Numbered from the stretch's first letter, positions 41,142 through 50,011 are shown. The stretch is 64,000 nucleotides of DNA from Lysinibacillus odysseyi 34hs-1 = NBRC 100172 (GCF_001591965.1 NZ_BCVX01000004.1:1-64000); one strand, 5' to 3'. Notes: generated by a model from the letters alone, not told the origin. Numbers and translations are program-made.

Positions 41142-42485
41142 TTATTCTTCGAAAATTTCTGCGTCTTTTTCTGGTAGTTTTGTTACTTCTAGGTATAGGA
41201 TATGATGACCGTCAAGTTCCTTGATTTTAAATTCATAACCATGGGCTTCAATTGCATCGCCTTCAACGGCATCAAAATGCTGGGTCATGAACCAGCCGCC
41301 GATTGTATCGATGTCTTCATCTTCAATGTTTGTCCCAAGAATGTCATTAACTTCTTGCAGCAGCATTTTAGCATCAAAGATATAATGTTCGCCCTCCGTG
41401 ATTTCTTGTACTTCGGGAATTTCATCTTCATCAAATTCATCTTGAATATCACCGACAATTTCCTCGATAATATCTTCGATCGTAACAAGGCCGGATGTAC
41501 CGCCGTATTCATCCATTAAAATGGCCATATGGATACGCTCCTGCTGGATTTTCAGCAGCAGGTCACTGATTGGGATCGTTTCTATTACCCGTATGATTGG
41601 CTGCATATAATCAGTTACCAATTTATCCCCATTTGCCGGGTTTTTAATATATGCGGTAAGCAGGTGTTTCATGTTCACAAGTCCAATTACATGGTCCTTG
41701 TCGCCATCTGTAATAGGATAACGTGTATATTGCTCTACCCCCATCACTTCAAATACCTCACGTAAAGTTAAATCCTTTTCAATGCTGGTAATTTCAGTAC
41801 GAGGAACCATAATCTCTTTTGCAAGACGATCGGAGAATTCGAAAATACTATTTACATATTCATACTCAGAAGAATTGATCTCACCGCCCTTATAACTGTC
41901 TGTCAGAATAATACGGAGCTCCTCTTCCGAGTGGGCTACTTCAGATTCTGATACAACGCGCAGGCCGAACAGGCGACCGAGTCCACGTGCCGAACCATTT
42001 AAAGCACGGATAAATGGATACATGACGTTATGGAATAAAATCAGTGGTCCTGCTATACCTAAAGTAAGCTCTTCAGATTTTTGAATAGCAAATGATTTTG
42101 GTGTTAATTCCCCTACAACAACGTGCAAGAATGTAACAATTGCAAATGCAAGAGCAAATGACAGCAAAGAAGTGACACGCGCTTCTAAACCAAGTAGTTC
42201 AAATAATGGGTGCAAAATTAAGTCGAATGTCGGTTCACCCAGCCACCCAAGACCAAGGGCTGTGATTGTAATACCGAGCTGACAGGCGGACAAGTATTCA
42301 TCCAGATTTGAAATTACCTTTTTCGCCTTGATCGCTTTTTTGTCGCCTTCAGCAACAAGCTGATCAATTCGTGTTGTTCTTACTTTTACAATGGCAAACT
42401 CTGTTGCAACGAAAAATGCCGTAGCGGCAATTAATAGAGCGAATGCTCCGAGCTTAATGGTTAGCTCAACTATATCTACGTCCAA
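41142..42485 (-). CDS. CNNM/CorC-family (DUF21-CBS-CorC) ion transporter, paralogue 1
   Basis: 447 residues. A DUF21/CNNM membrane domain with four helices (1-200), two CBS domains (about 210-330, e.g. IMVPRTEIT, RYPITDGDKDHVIGLVNMK) and a C-terminal CorC_HlyC domain. CNNM proteins move Mg2+ or related ions. It shares the same plan as the gene at 50012-51340. The start is odd: no ribosome site sits near TTG 42485, and upstream codons run into TAG. AGGAGGTG lies 47 bases upstream and fits a 16-codon frame (42526-42476) that overlaps the start, suggesting coupled translation. Confidence 0.88.
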   Translation of the reverse strand: MDVDIVELTIKLGAFALLIAATAFFVATEFAIVKVRTTRIDQLVAEGDKKAIKAKKVISNLDEYLSACQLGITITALGLGWLGEPTFDLILHPLFELLGLEARVTSLLSFALAFAIVTFLHVVVGELTPKSFAIQKSEELTLGIAGPLILFHNVMYPFIRALNGSARGLGRLFGLRVVSESEVAHSEEELRIILTDSYKGGEINSSEYEYVNSIFEFSDRLAKEIMVPRTEITSIEKDLTLREVFEVMGVEQYTRYPITDGDKDHVIGLVNMKHLLTAYIKNPANGDKLVTDYMQPIIRVIETIPISDLLLKIQQERIHMAILMDEYGGTSGLVTIEDIIEEIVGDIQDEFDEDEIPEVQEITEGEHYIFDAKMLLQEVNDILGTNIEDEDIDTIGGWFMTQHFDAVEGDAIEAHGYEFKIKELDGHHILYLEVTKLPEKDAEIFEE

Positions 42486-42526
42486 ATACTATCTTTACTT
42501 ACGGCGCAAATGAGCGGGGCAAGCAA
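42476..42526 (-). CDS. Candidate coupled leader ORF of the CNNM gene
   Basis: TTG 42526 lies six bases after AGGAGGTG (42540-42533) and opens a 16-codon frame that ends in TAG at 42476, just past the CNNM start TTG 42485. Ribosomes ending here would be placed to restart on the CNNM start, which has no site of its own. The peptide has no notable motif. An overlapping TTG at 42522 gives a shorter frame. Confidence 0.35.
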   Translation of the reverse strand: MLAPLICAVSKDSIWT

Positions 42527-42683
42527 AGAATACACCTCCTATGAGAAAAAATATTAGATAAGATAATCATAAAATATTTCAAAAGAAAAAACAAATTTTG
42601 CCTTCCCGAATGTCTTTCGGATTTTTTGAAGCTGAAGAAGAGATATTGCCATTTGACATAAAATATTATATTTTCAAAAAATA

Positions 42684-42713
42684 TTGACAACGGAAATTTT
42701 TGTATGCTAATGT
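42684..42713 (+). promoter_or_regulatory. Sigma-A promoter of the BmrCD-type operon
   Basis: A perfect TTGACA (42684-42689) and TAATGT (42708-42713) are 18 bp apart. Transcription would start near 42720 and leave a leader of about 410 bases before the exporter gene. Confidence 0.55.
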
Positions 42714-42753
42714 TAAGACACACTAAATAATCGTGAAGAATGGAGGACCGGAA

Positions 42754-42834
42754 ATGATGACTATTAAAAAAAATTCGCCAGCAATCACACATCAACCTCC
42801 CATCCTGCAGCCATTCTTTTCATTATTTGCTTGA
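42754..42834 (+). CDS. Leader peptide 1 of the BmrCD-type operon
   Basis: A 26-codon frame from ATG 42754 with GGAGG seven bases upstream, rich in Pro, Gln and Phe (HQPPILQPFFSLFA at its end). It ends 18 bases before the terminator hairpin at 42853. In B. subtilis the homologous exporter bmrC-bmrD is preceded by the leader bmrB, where ribosome stalling on antibiotics controls a terminator. The same layout, not the same sequence, is seen here. CCTCC at 42796-42800 could also mask the GGAGG. Confidence 0.5.
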   Translation: MMTIKKNSPAITHQPPILQPFFSLFA

Positions 42835-42852
42835 AACGCGCATAAAAGAAGG

Positions 42853-42884
42853 AGTACAGGTGAGGCTTACCTGTACTTTTTTTA
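42853..42884 (+). terminator. Attenuator terminator 1
   Basis: AGTACAGGT pairs perfectly with ACCTGTACT around GAGGCTT, followed by TTTTTTT. It stands inside the leader, upstream of the exporter genes, so it must be read through for expression. Confidence 0.8.
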
Positions 42885-42885
42885 G

Positions 42886-42918
42886 GCATCTATCCTAAAA
42901 AGGGTAGGTGCTTTTTTG
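42886..42918 (+). terminator. Attenuator terminator 2
   Basis: GCATCTATCC pairs with GGGTAGGTGC (two G-T pairs) around a short A-rich loop, followed by TTTTTTG. A second leader terminator directly after the first. Confidence 0.7.
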
Positions 42919-43098
42919 ATGGAAAAAAGATGTTTTCAGTCTTTTTCCCGATGGTGATTGCCTCTTGGAAGAGGCAAAATGTTGGTGAAAGACATTGCGC
43001 ACCAGGTCAGTGTAGAAAAATTTAGAGGAGGAAAAAAGATGAGAATCATGAAGGCTGCAAGAACGTTTTTTACAAGGGAGCTGCTTGATAGCGGGTAG
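42919..43098 (+). promoter_or_regulatory. Rest of the leader: two more tiny ORFs and a palindrome
   Basis: A 12-codon frame runs from ATG 42919 to TGA 42957 with GGTAGGTG about eight bases upstream. A perfect palindrome TTGCCTCTT-GG-AAGAGGCAA lies at 42958-42977. A 19-codon frame runs from ATG 43039 (AGAGGAGG upstream) to TAG 43098. These occupy the space between the attenuators and the exporter gene. Their role is inferred from the BmrB-type precedent. Confidence 0.4.
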
Positions 43099-43131
43099 TG
43101 GAATCAAAGAAGAAGGAAGGAAAGAAATTTT

Positions 43132-44874
43132 ATGTTTGATGTACTGTTTAAATTAAAGTGGTTTTTCAAGGAGTATAAAAAGCAATACACAATAGCGATT
43201 GTGCTATTGATTTTAGCAAGTGTCATTGAAGTGCTGCCGCCTTGGCTTGTTGGGGAAGCAATCGATGATATGACCGGCGGGGGTATGACAACCAGCCAGC
43301 TGTGGATATATGTCGGCGCTATTTTGCTGGCGGTAGTAGTAAGCTATACGATGGGCTATGTATGGCAGTACCAGCTGTTTGGCGGCGCCATCAAGCTTGA
43401 CCGGATATTGCGCAAAAGACTTATGCATCAATTTTTAAAAATGACACCTACATTTTATGAAAAGAACCGGACAGGTGACTTGATGGCTAGGGCAACGAAT
43501 GATTTGAACGCCGTGTCACTAACTGCCGGATTTGGTGTTATGACACTTATTGACTCTACGGTTTATATGGGTGCTATTATCTGTGCGATGGGCTTCTTCA
43601 TTTCGTGGAAGCTAACATTTTTCGCCATGCTGCCAATACCGATTATGGCCGTTCTTATTCAATATTTAGGGAAGATTGTTCATGAGCGTTATATGACGGC
43701 TCAGGAATCATTCGGTGAATTAAATGACAGCGTCCTTGAATCAGTGGCAGGAGTTCGTGTAATCCGGGCTTATGTACAAGAAGCGAGGGATGAACAGCGT
43801 TTTGCCGATATGAGTGAGGATGTTTACGAAAAGAATATGAAAGTGGCATTTATTAACGGTTTGTTTATGCCGATAACAAAGGTCGGAACAGCTATATGTT
43901 ATGTGGTAGCACTAGGATACGGAGCCGTTCTTGTTTCAGGCGGAGAACTGTCAGTAGGTCAGCTTGTATCATTTAACGTCTATCTGGGCCTTGCAGTTTG
44001 GCCAATGTTTGCTATTGGGGAACTGATTAATGTCATGCAGCAGGGAAGTGCCTCACTTGATCGTGTACAGGAAACGCTTGATTATAAAGCAGATGTACAA
44101 AATCCTTCATCCCCGCAAACAGTCGACACACCTCATACAATCGGCTTTGACAGTTTTACATTCCAGTATCCATTGTCACAGGTAAAGAATTTGCAGCGGA
44201 TTTCCTTAAACCTGAAAAAGGGACAGACGCTTGGTATTGTTGGGAAAACAGGAGCCGGAAAGACAACATTCATCCGTCAGCTATTAATGGAGTATCCCCT
44301 TGGTGAAGGCCAAATAGTAATAGGTGATGTGGACCTGGCAAAGCTGACAAAGGAACAGGTACTCGACTGGATTGGCTACGTACCACAGGATCATGTGTTA
44401 TTTTCACGTACAATCCGTGAGAATATCAAGTTTGGAAAAGAGGATGCCACGGAAGAAGATATTGCTGAAGCAATCCGCCTGGCATATTTCGAAAAAGATT
44501 TAGAACATTTACCGATGGGCTTGGAAACGCTCGTCGGCGAAAAGGGTGTATCCCTATCGGGTGGTCAAAAGCAGCGTGTGTCTATTGCGCGGGCCCTCAT
44601 TAAAAATCCTGAAATTTTAATTTTAGATGATTCATTATCAGCAGTTGATGCAAAAACAGAATCGAAAATTATTGAAAATATACAGACAGAGCGTGCAGGG
44701 AAAACAACAATCATTTCAACGCACCGTCTATCGGGTATCCAGCATGCCGACGAAATCATTGTATTGGATGATGGAATCATTACAGAGCGTGGTACGCATG
44801 AGGAGCTGATTGCTCTAGGTGGCTGGTATAAAGAGCAATATGACCGCCAGCAGCTAGAGGAGGTGGGCGCATGA
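43132..44874 (+). CDS. bmrC: Heterodimeric multidrug ABC exporter subunit (BmrC/YheI type)
   Basis: 580 residues: six-helix exporter domain (1-310) and an ABC domain. Walker A is GKTGAGKTT, signature LSGGQKQR, Walker B ILILDDSLSAVD with Asp in place of the catalytic Glu. This degenerate Walker B is the hallmark of the BmrC-like half of heterodimeric exporters, where one ATP site is inactive. AGGAAGGAAAG precedes ATG 43132. It overlaps the second subunit gene by four bases. B. subtilis BmrCD exports several drugs and is induced by ribosome-targeting antibiotics. Confidence 0.88.
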   Translation: MFDVLFKLKWFFKEYKKQYTIAIVLLILASVIEVLPPWLVGEAIDDMTGGGMTTSQLWIYVGAILLAVVVSYTMGYVWQYQLFGGAIKLDRILRKRLMHQFLKMTPTFYEKNRTGDLMARATNDLNAVSLTAGFGVMTLIDSTVYMGAIICAMGFFISWKLTFFAMLPIPIMAVLIQYLGKIVHERYMTAQESFGELNDSVLESVAGVRVIRAYVQEARDEQRFADMSEDVYEKNMKVAFINGLFMPITKVGTAICYVVALGYGAVLVSGGELSVGQLVSFNVYLGLAVWPMFAIGELINVMQQGSASLDRVQETLDYKADVQNPSSPQTVDTPHTIGFDSFTFQYPLSQVKNLQRISLNLKKGQTLGIVGKTGAGKTTFIRQLLMEYPLGEGQIVIGDVDLAKLTKEQVLDWIGYVPQDHVLFSRTIRENIKFGKEDATEEDIAEAIRLAYFEKDLEHLPMGLETLVGEKGVSLSGGQKQRVSIARALIKNPEILILDDSLSAVDAKTESKIIENIQTERAGKTTIISTHRLSGIQHADEIIVLDDGIITERGTHEELIALGGWYKEQYDRQQLEEVGA

Positions 44875-46607
44875 GTACATCAAAAAGATTGTATTTCTAC
44901 GCAGCAAAATTTAAAAAACCGATTATAATCGGACTCTTTTTATTAACATTGGCTGTCCTGACAGACATCGCAGGACCGTTTATCGCAAAATATATTATTG
45001 ATCATTATATGGAACCCGGAAAGCTTGCTGCGAAGCCGATTGCCTGGCTTTTGGCTTTGTTCTTCCTGCTGGCTGTCCTGACAGCGGTCTTCCGATACTT
45101 TATGTTTTTAAGCCTTCAACAGGGGGCAAACCGTATCGTCCAACAGATGAGAAAGGACGTCTTCGGACATATACAGAAACTGCCGATCCATTATTTTGAT
45201 AATCTACCGGCGGGTAAAGTTGTGGCCCGCGTTACAAATGATACAGAAGCAGTAAGAAATCTTTATGTAACGGTTCTTGCTCAATTTGCTACAAGCATCA
45301 TTTCCATTGCAGGGGTTTATGTTGCACTATTTATCTTGAACTGGAAGATGGCGTCATTTACATTGATCCTCATTCCTATCGTCTATATTTGGATGATTTT
45401 ATATCGTAAATATGCATCAGCCTATAACCATGTCATCCGTACAAAAATTGCGGATATTAATGCAATGATTAATGAATCCATTAACGGGATGACAATTATC
45501 CAGGCATTCCGCCGTGAAAATCAAATGAAAAAAGAGTTTGCGGAGATGAATGAAGAGCATTACGAATACAATCGGAAACTGCTCGTTCTGGATTCCGCTA
45601 CCGCCCATAATTTAGTAAATGTAATGCGCCTCATTATGTTTGCTGTATTCATCTTTTATTTTGGCACCCAGTCGATGACCTTGCCGGAAGCTGTATCTGC
45701 CGGTACGCTATATGCATTTGTCGACTATATTACACGCTTGTTTAACCCAATTGTGAACATTGTCAATCAGTTTTCACAGCTGGAACGTTCCTTAGTGGCC
45801 GGTTCACGTGTATTTGAGCTACTAGAGCAAAGCGGTGAGGAGGTTAGCAAGAAGCGTGTGCCTCGTTACGCAGGGAATGTCGTTTTTGAAAATGTATCGT
45901 TTGCCTACAAAGGTGACGACTATGTATTAAAAAACTTGAATTTCGAAGCGAAAAAGGGAGAAACGGTAGCTCTAGTCGGTCATACCGGCTCAGGAAAAAG
46001 CTCAATTATGAACTTGCTGTTCCGCTTCTATGATCCTCAAAAAGGCCGTATTTTAATTGATGGAACAGATTTAACACATCTTTCACGACAGGCTGTACGT
46101 GATCATATGGGTATTGTGCTGCAGGATCCATATTTATTCACGGGCACCATTGCCACGAATGTCAGCTTGAATGATGAGCGAATCTCCCGTGAGACAGTGG
46201 AACGTGCTTTAGCAGCCGTCGGAGGAGAGCGCGTACTGAAGAACTTGGAAAAAGGACTAGAGGAGCCGGTAATTGAAAAAGGCAGCACACTTTCTTCAGG
46301 ACAGCGCCAATTAATTTCCTTTGCCCGTGCCTTAGCATTTGACCCTGCCATCCTTATCCTGGATGAAGCAACGTCAAATATTGATTCAGAAACAGAGGAA
46401 ATCATCCAGCATGCAATGGATGTCTTAAAGGAAGGGCGAACAACCTTCATCATTGCACACCGTTTGTCGACGATTAAAAATGCTGACAAAATTTTAGTAT
46501 TAGATCGCGGAGAGATTGTTGAACACGGTACACATGATGAATTGATTGCCTTAGGCGGACGTTATGAAACGATGTACCGACTGCAGGCAAAGTCACTGCA
46601 TGCTTAA
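44871..46607 (+). CDS. bmrD: Heterodimeric multidrug ABC exporter subunit (BmrD/YheH type)
   Basis: 578 residues, six transmembrane helices then an ABC domain. Walker A GHTGSGKSS, Walker B ILILDEATSNID with the catalytic Glu intact, and a non-canonical signature LSSGQRQLISFARAL. The intact Walker B here and the degenerate one in the partner complement each other, as in known heterodimers. It is shorter than B. subtilis YheH (about 670 residues), lacking the N-terminal insertion. It starts inside the end of bmrC (ATG 44871, GGAGGTG upstream). Confidence 0.88.
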   Translation: MSTSKRLYFYAAKFKKPIIIGLFLLTLAVLTDIAGPFIAKYIIDHYMEPGKLAAKPIAWLLALFFLLAVLTAVFRYFMFLSLQQGANRIVQQMRKDVFGHIQKLPIHYFDNLPAGKVVARVTNDTEAVRNLYVTVLAQFATSIISIAGVYVALFILNWKMASFTLILIPIVYIWMILYRKYASAYNHVIRTKIADINAMINESINGMTIIQAFRRENQMKKEFAEMNEEHYEYNRKLLVLDSATAHNLVNVMRLIMFAVFIFYFGTQSMTLPEAVSAGTLYAFVDYITRLFNPIVNIVNQFSQLERSLVAGSRVFELLEQSGEEVSKKRVPRYAGNVVFENVSFAYKGDDYVLKNLNFEAKKGETVALVGHTGSGKSSIMNLLFRFYDPQKGRILIDGTDLTHLSRQAVRDHMGIVLQDPYLFTGTIATNVSLNDERISRETVERALAAVGGERVLKNLEKGLEEPVIEKGSTLSSGQRQLISFARALAFDPAILILDEATSNIDSETEEIIQHAMDVLKEGRTTFIIAHRLSTIKNADKILVLDRGEIVEHGTHDELIALGGRYETMYRLQAKSLHA

Positions 46608-46642
46608 TTTGTTAAACCGCACTTAAAATGAGGTGGATTAAA

Positions 46643-47113
46643 ATGAAGTTGGTGGAAGTGTCAGAACAAAACTGGCTAAAGGTCATCTTTTTATCAACGA
46701 GTGATAAAATGCCGGCAATTTGTGAAGAATTTGTCGCTTCGAATGCCCTCTCCCTTGTGCAGGCACAATTTGAGCCCTTTTGGGTGACAAAGGTCATTGA
46801 AGCAGAAGACGCGTTAGTCGGGTTTACTATGTACGGCTTTGTACCCGAAGACCAGCAATATGTGATTTGCCGCTTAATGATCGATCATAAGTTCCAGGGA
46901 AAAGGCTATGGAAGAAAGGCAATGGAGCTAATCATTGCTGAATTGCAAAAAAATGAAGATTGCGATGCCATTTATTTATCGACGGAGCCGCATAACGAGG
47001 TAGCCAAAAAGCTATATAAAAGCCTGGGATTTAAAAGTACAAACCGGGTGGTCGATGGCGAAGAAGAATTTGTTTATATGCAGCAGCATGTCGGGGAAAC
47101 AACAAGTATATAA
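46643..47113 (+). CDS. GNAT acetyltransferase (spermine/spermidine-type)
   Basis: 156 residues. Acetyl-CoA motif in CRLMIDHKFQGKGYGRKAMELII (split; Q/R-x-x-G-x-G as QGKGYG), followed by YLSTEPHNEVAKKLYKSLGF. It resembles BltD/PaiA-type polyamine acetyltransferases, in which the last strand reads VDGEEEFVY. GAGGTGG precedes ATG 46643. It lies 35 bases after the exporter genes on the same strand and before a terminator, so it probably belongs to that transcript; in B. subtilis Blt, polyamine acetylation and drug export are likewise coupled (bltD). Confidence 0.8.
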   Translation: MKLVEVSEQNWLKVIFLSTSDKMPAICEEFVASNALSLVQAQFEPFWVTKVIEAEDALVGFTMYGFVPEDQQYVICRLMIDHKFQGKGYGRKAMELIIAELQKNEDCDAIYLSTEPHNEVAKKLYKSLGFKSTNRVVDGEEEFVYMQQHVGETTSI

Positions 47114-47125
47114 TTAGGTATATAA

Positions 47126-47169
47126 GGGGCTGTATTAAAAGTCAAACTGGCTTTTAATACAGCCTTTTC
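47126..47169 (+). terminator. Terminator after the exporter operon
   Basis: GGCTGTATTAAAAG pairs perfectly with CTTTTAATACAGCC around a 9-base loop, followed by TTTT. A similar hairpin occurs at 58317-58359. Confidence 0.9.
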
Positions 47170-47322
47170 CCATTATAAAAATATTGCTTCTGCAGGGTTA
47201 CATCAATATGCCGCGATTCTTGCCGCAAAAGGGGTGGTCCAGAACGTAATTTCGGCTATCCTCCTTTGCTATGTATTCTTTAAGAGAAATAGGGGGAAGG
47301 TTCAGAAAATTTTTATTTCGTA

Positions 47323-47351
47323 TTGCGAAATTTATAGAAACAACGTATTAT
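47323..47351 (+). promoter_or_regulatory. Sigma-A promoter of the MFS gene
   Basis: TTGCGA (47323-47328) and TATTAT (47346-47351) have a 17-bp spacer, 40 bases before the GTG start. The preceding 47170-47322 stretch shows no gene. Confidence 0.55.
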
Positions 47352-47390
47352 TTAGGGAAACGAAATATAAGAAATATGGAGTGCGTTTCC

Positions 47391-48659
47391 GTGAAAAAGT
47401 GGCTTCAATTAGTAAAATCGTATAATTACAATATCCGTACATTTATTATTGCTAATATTCTCATTCAGATCGGGATGGGCGTATTCAGTGTCATGTACAA
47501 TTTATATATCCGTGAGCTTGGTCTGCCTGAAGCTGTAAATGGAAGCGTCATCTCCATCAATTCTCTGGCAACAGCGATCATGCTTGTGCCCGCGGGTATC
47601 TTAAGTGATAAGTTTGGCCGTAAGTGGATTTTAATCACAGGAACAGCACTAACAGCGATTATGCTGTTTGGGCGAAGTATTGTGACTGCTGAGCAGCCGA
47701 TGCTCATTCTTGGGTTTGCGACAGGTATTGTCTGGGCTTTGACACAAGTATCAGGCGTTCCTTTTTTGGCTGAAAACAGCAGGCCCTCAGAACGTATGCA
47801 ATTGTTTAGCATTCACTTTGCACTTGTAACAGTTGCAAACGTAATAGGAAGCTTGCTTGGTGGTGTCATAGCAGACTTTGCGCTTATGGTAGGCGCAGGG
47901 GATGTAGCCAGTATCCAAATTTCCTTGTTAACGGGTGTTCTGTGCTTTGTAGCAGGGCTGCTGCCGCTCTTTTCGTTGAAGACAACCAAAGCAGCGGAGA
48001 TGGAGGACGAGGAGAGAGAACAGAATGAAGAGATTCAGACAGTTGCGGATTTCAGATCGAATTTAAAAGTAATTGTCCTCTTCAGTATTGCCAACCTGAT
48101 TATCGGCACCGGATCCGGTCTTGTTATTCCGTATCTTAATTTGTATTTTGCCAATCGTTTTGATGCAACGAATTCGTATATAGGCTTTATTTTAGCACTT
48201 GGTTCAGCGATGACAGCGGTTGCCATGCTGATAGGACCCCGCCTTGTAAAAAGAGTAGGGAAGGTAAAAGCGCTGGTCATTTTCCAGATTGCCTCCATTC
48301 CATTTCTTTTTTTAACAGCCTATACAGGCTCCTTACTTTTGGCGAGTATTGGTTTTTTGCTAAGGCAGGCATTGATGAATGCGGGAAACCCTATTCAAAG
48401 CGCCATTGCAATGGATGTCGTGCACCATAAATATAAAGGTCTGGCTAACTCAGTTAACCAAATGGTGTTTAATATCGGATGGGCGACAATGGGGCTGCCG
48501 GCTGCATGGCTAGTAACAGAGTACGGGGCATACTGGGGCTATGCCATTGCCTTTTCTATTACAGGCGGTCTCTATTTAATAGCTTCGACATACTTCTATC
48601 TCATGTTTGGGCGTAGGTATAAGCCGGTAAAACAGGCAGGCGGGAAAGTTGCTTTATGA
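47391..48659 (+). CDS. Major facilitator superfamily transporter
   Basis: 422 residues, twelve transmembrane helices. Motif A between TM2 and TM3 reads GILSDKFGRKWIL and a second half motif RLVKRVGKVKAL lies after TM8. It is a drug-exporter-like MFS; no substrate can be assigned. GTG 47391 is preferred because GGAG lies about nine bases upstream and the upstream promoter sits within the longer frame from 47271. It is monocistronic, with a hairpin after it. Confidence 0.85.
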   Translation: MKKWLQLVKSYNYNIRTFIIANILIQIGMGVFSVMYNLYIRELGLPEAVNGSVISINSLATAIMLVPAGILSDKFGRKWILITGTALTAIMLFGRSIVTAEQPMLILGFATGIVWALTQVSGVPFLAENSRPSERMQLFSIHFALVTVANVIGSLLGGVIADFALMVGAGDVASIQISLLTGVLCFVAGLLPLFSLKTTKAAEMEDEEREQNEEIQTVADFRSNLKVIVLFSIANLIIGTGSGLVIPYLNLYFANRFDATNSYIGFILALGSAMTAVAMLIGPRLVKRVGKVKALVIFQIASIPFLFLTAYTGSLLLASIGFLLRQALMNAGNPIQSAIAMDVVHHKYKGLANSVNQMVFNIGWATMGLPAAWLVTEYGAYWGYAIAFSITGGLYLIASTYFYLMFGRRYKPVKQAGGKVAL

Positions 48660-48735
48660 CATGCTTTTGCGGGTGGGCAGGCGGTATGGCGAAGATATGG
48701 CAGGAAATAGGTTCTTTAGTAAATAGTAAAAAAGC

Positions 48736-48780
48736 AGAGCTGCAGAAAATGTTTTCATTTTCCTGGCAGCTCTTTCTTTT
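48736..48780. terminator. Terminator between convergent MFS and uppP genes
   Basis: AGAGCTGC and GCAGCTCT pair around an imperfect AAAATG/CATTTT inner stem, followed by TTCTTTTT. Usable in both directions. Confidence 0.8.
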
Positions 48781-49589
48781 TAGTAAAAGATCAAGAGCAG
48801 GGTCCCTACGATAAAGCAATAATACGTAAAGTAAATAAGCTTGCCATGCTTCATAATTCCCATGAACCATTTCATGGCAAAATAGGTCATAAAGAGGGTC
48901 GCGATAAATGACACCGCATAAGGCAGGGCGAGTTCTGCTTTGTTCGGTTCATCAAGAAAATCAGAAATTCCTAAAACGACCCCTCCAAGACTGACCGGGA
49001 TATAAAGCATAAAGGAAAAGCGAAGGGCCGTCTCCTGCTTCATCCCTACAGCAATGGCAGAAATGATCGTAGCGCCGGAGCGGCTGATGCCCGGAGTAAG
49101 GGCGACTGCTTGCCCAAGTCCTACAAGAAAAGCATCCTTGACGGTAAGGTCTGCATCCCCCTTCTTTCCGTGCATATTACGGATCAGCCAGAGTGCGGTC
49201 CCGGTTACAAATAACATAAGGGCAATGGTTGTCATACTAATGTTTTCGGCAATCACATCGTTCAGTAAAATACCGAGCACGCCTGCTGGAATCGAACCGA
49301 TTATAATTAGAATTACAAAACGGAAGTCAGCAGCATATCTGCTGTTTCTCGTTTGTATATAACGAAGAGAATGGACCGCCAATCGGATAATATCCTCCCG
49401 GTAAATGAATAGAACAGCGAGTAAAGAGGCGGTATTTGTTAGAATAGCAAAGGTAAATCCCTGTTCCCCAAGACCGAGAATTTCAGAGGCAATCATTACG
49501 TGTCCACTTGAGGAGACAGGGATTGGCTCGGTGAAACCTTGTACAATTCCTATAATGAAATGTTTAAGTAGTAAAACGAAATCTTCCAT
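48780..49589 (-). CDS. uppP: Undecaprenyl-diphosphatase (UppP/BacA)
   Basis: 269 residues, polytopic. It dephosphorylates undecaprenyl pyrophosphate for recycling of the wall lipid carrier and confers bacitracin resistance. Motif one: GFTEPIPVSSSGH with Glu21, Ser26-28 and His30 (TEPIPVSSSGH; TEFLP in most members). Motif two: PGISRSGATI with catalytic Arg. AAAGGAGCC precedes ATG 49589. A perfect palindrome AGTTCATATGAACT (49616-49629) lies in its leader. Confidence 0.93.
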   Translation of the reverse strand: MEDFVLLLKHFIIGIVQGFTEPIPVSSSGHVMIASEILGLGEQGFTFAILTNTASLLAVLFIYREDIIRLAVHSLRYIQTRNSRYAADFRFVILIIIGSIPAGVLGILLNDVIAENISMTTIALMLFVTGTALWLIRNMHGKKGDADLTVKDAFLVGLGQAVALTPGISRSGATIISAIAVGMKQETALRFSFMLYIPVSLGGVVLGISDFLDEPNKAELALPYAVSFIATLFMTYFAMKWFMGIMKHGKLIYFTYYCFIVGTLLLIFY

Positions 49590-49615
49590 AATCAGGCTCC
49601 TTTAAAAATATGTAA

Positions 49616-49629
49616 AGTTCATATGAACT
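49616..49629. promoter_or_regulatory. Perfect palindrome in the uppP leader
   Basis: AGTTCATATGAACT is a perfect 14-bp palindrome 27 bases before the uppP start. TATAAT on the minus strand near 49694 could be the -10. A repressor operator is possible. The rest of 49630-50011 shows no gene. Confidence 0.4.
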
Positions 49630-49869
49630 GTTCACCCGGTGTTTGTAAAGCCGCACCAGGGGAGGTAGGTTAAAAAGGTACTTCTTTTCATTGTATTATA
49701 AGAGAAAGGGAAATTTGACTAGTGGATGGAATGGTTTAAGACAGTACCAGCGAAGTGTTTCTTCCACCTTTTTTCCATTCGTCATACAAGACGATTTTAT
49801 ATGGAAAGGGTTGCTGTGAAATTTGAGTTGAAGGGAAGAACTTACTTATAAGATGAAGGGAAGGCAAAA

Positions 49870-49910
49870 GAAAAAGCTATCCGGAAAGTCGAAATTTTCC
49901 GAACAGCCTT
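49870..49910 (-). terminator. Terminator of the mpfA-type gene
   Basis: On the minus strand AGGCTGTTCGGAAAA pairs with TTTTCCGGATAGCTT (G-T pairs allowed), followed by TTTCTTTT. It lies about 100 bases after the stop at 50012. Confidence 0.7.
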
Positions 49911-50011
49911 ATGCTGCAAAATCTATAGCCGACAGAAGGTTCTGCTATTGCTAAGATTGCTTTTCATCGCTTCTGCCAAGACCCAACCTGATTTTTATAG
50001 TTTTCTTTTTC

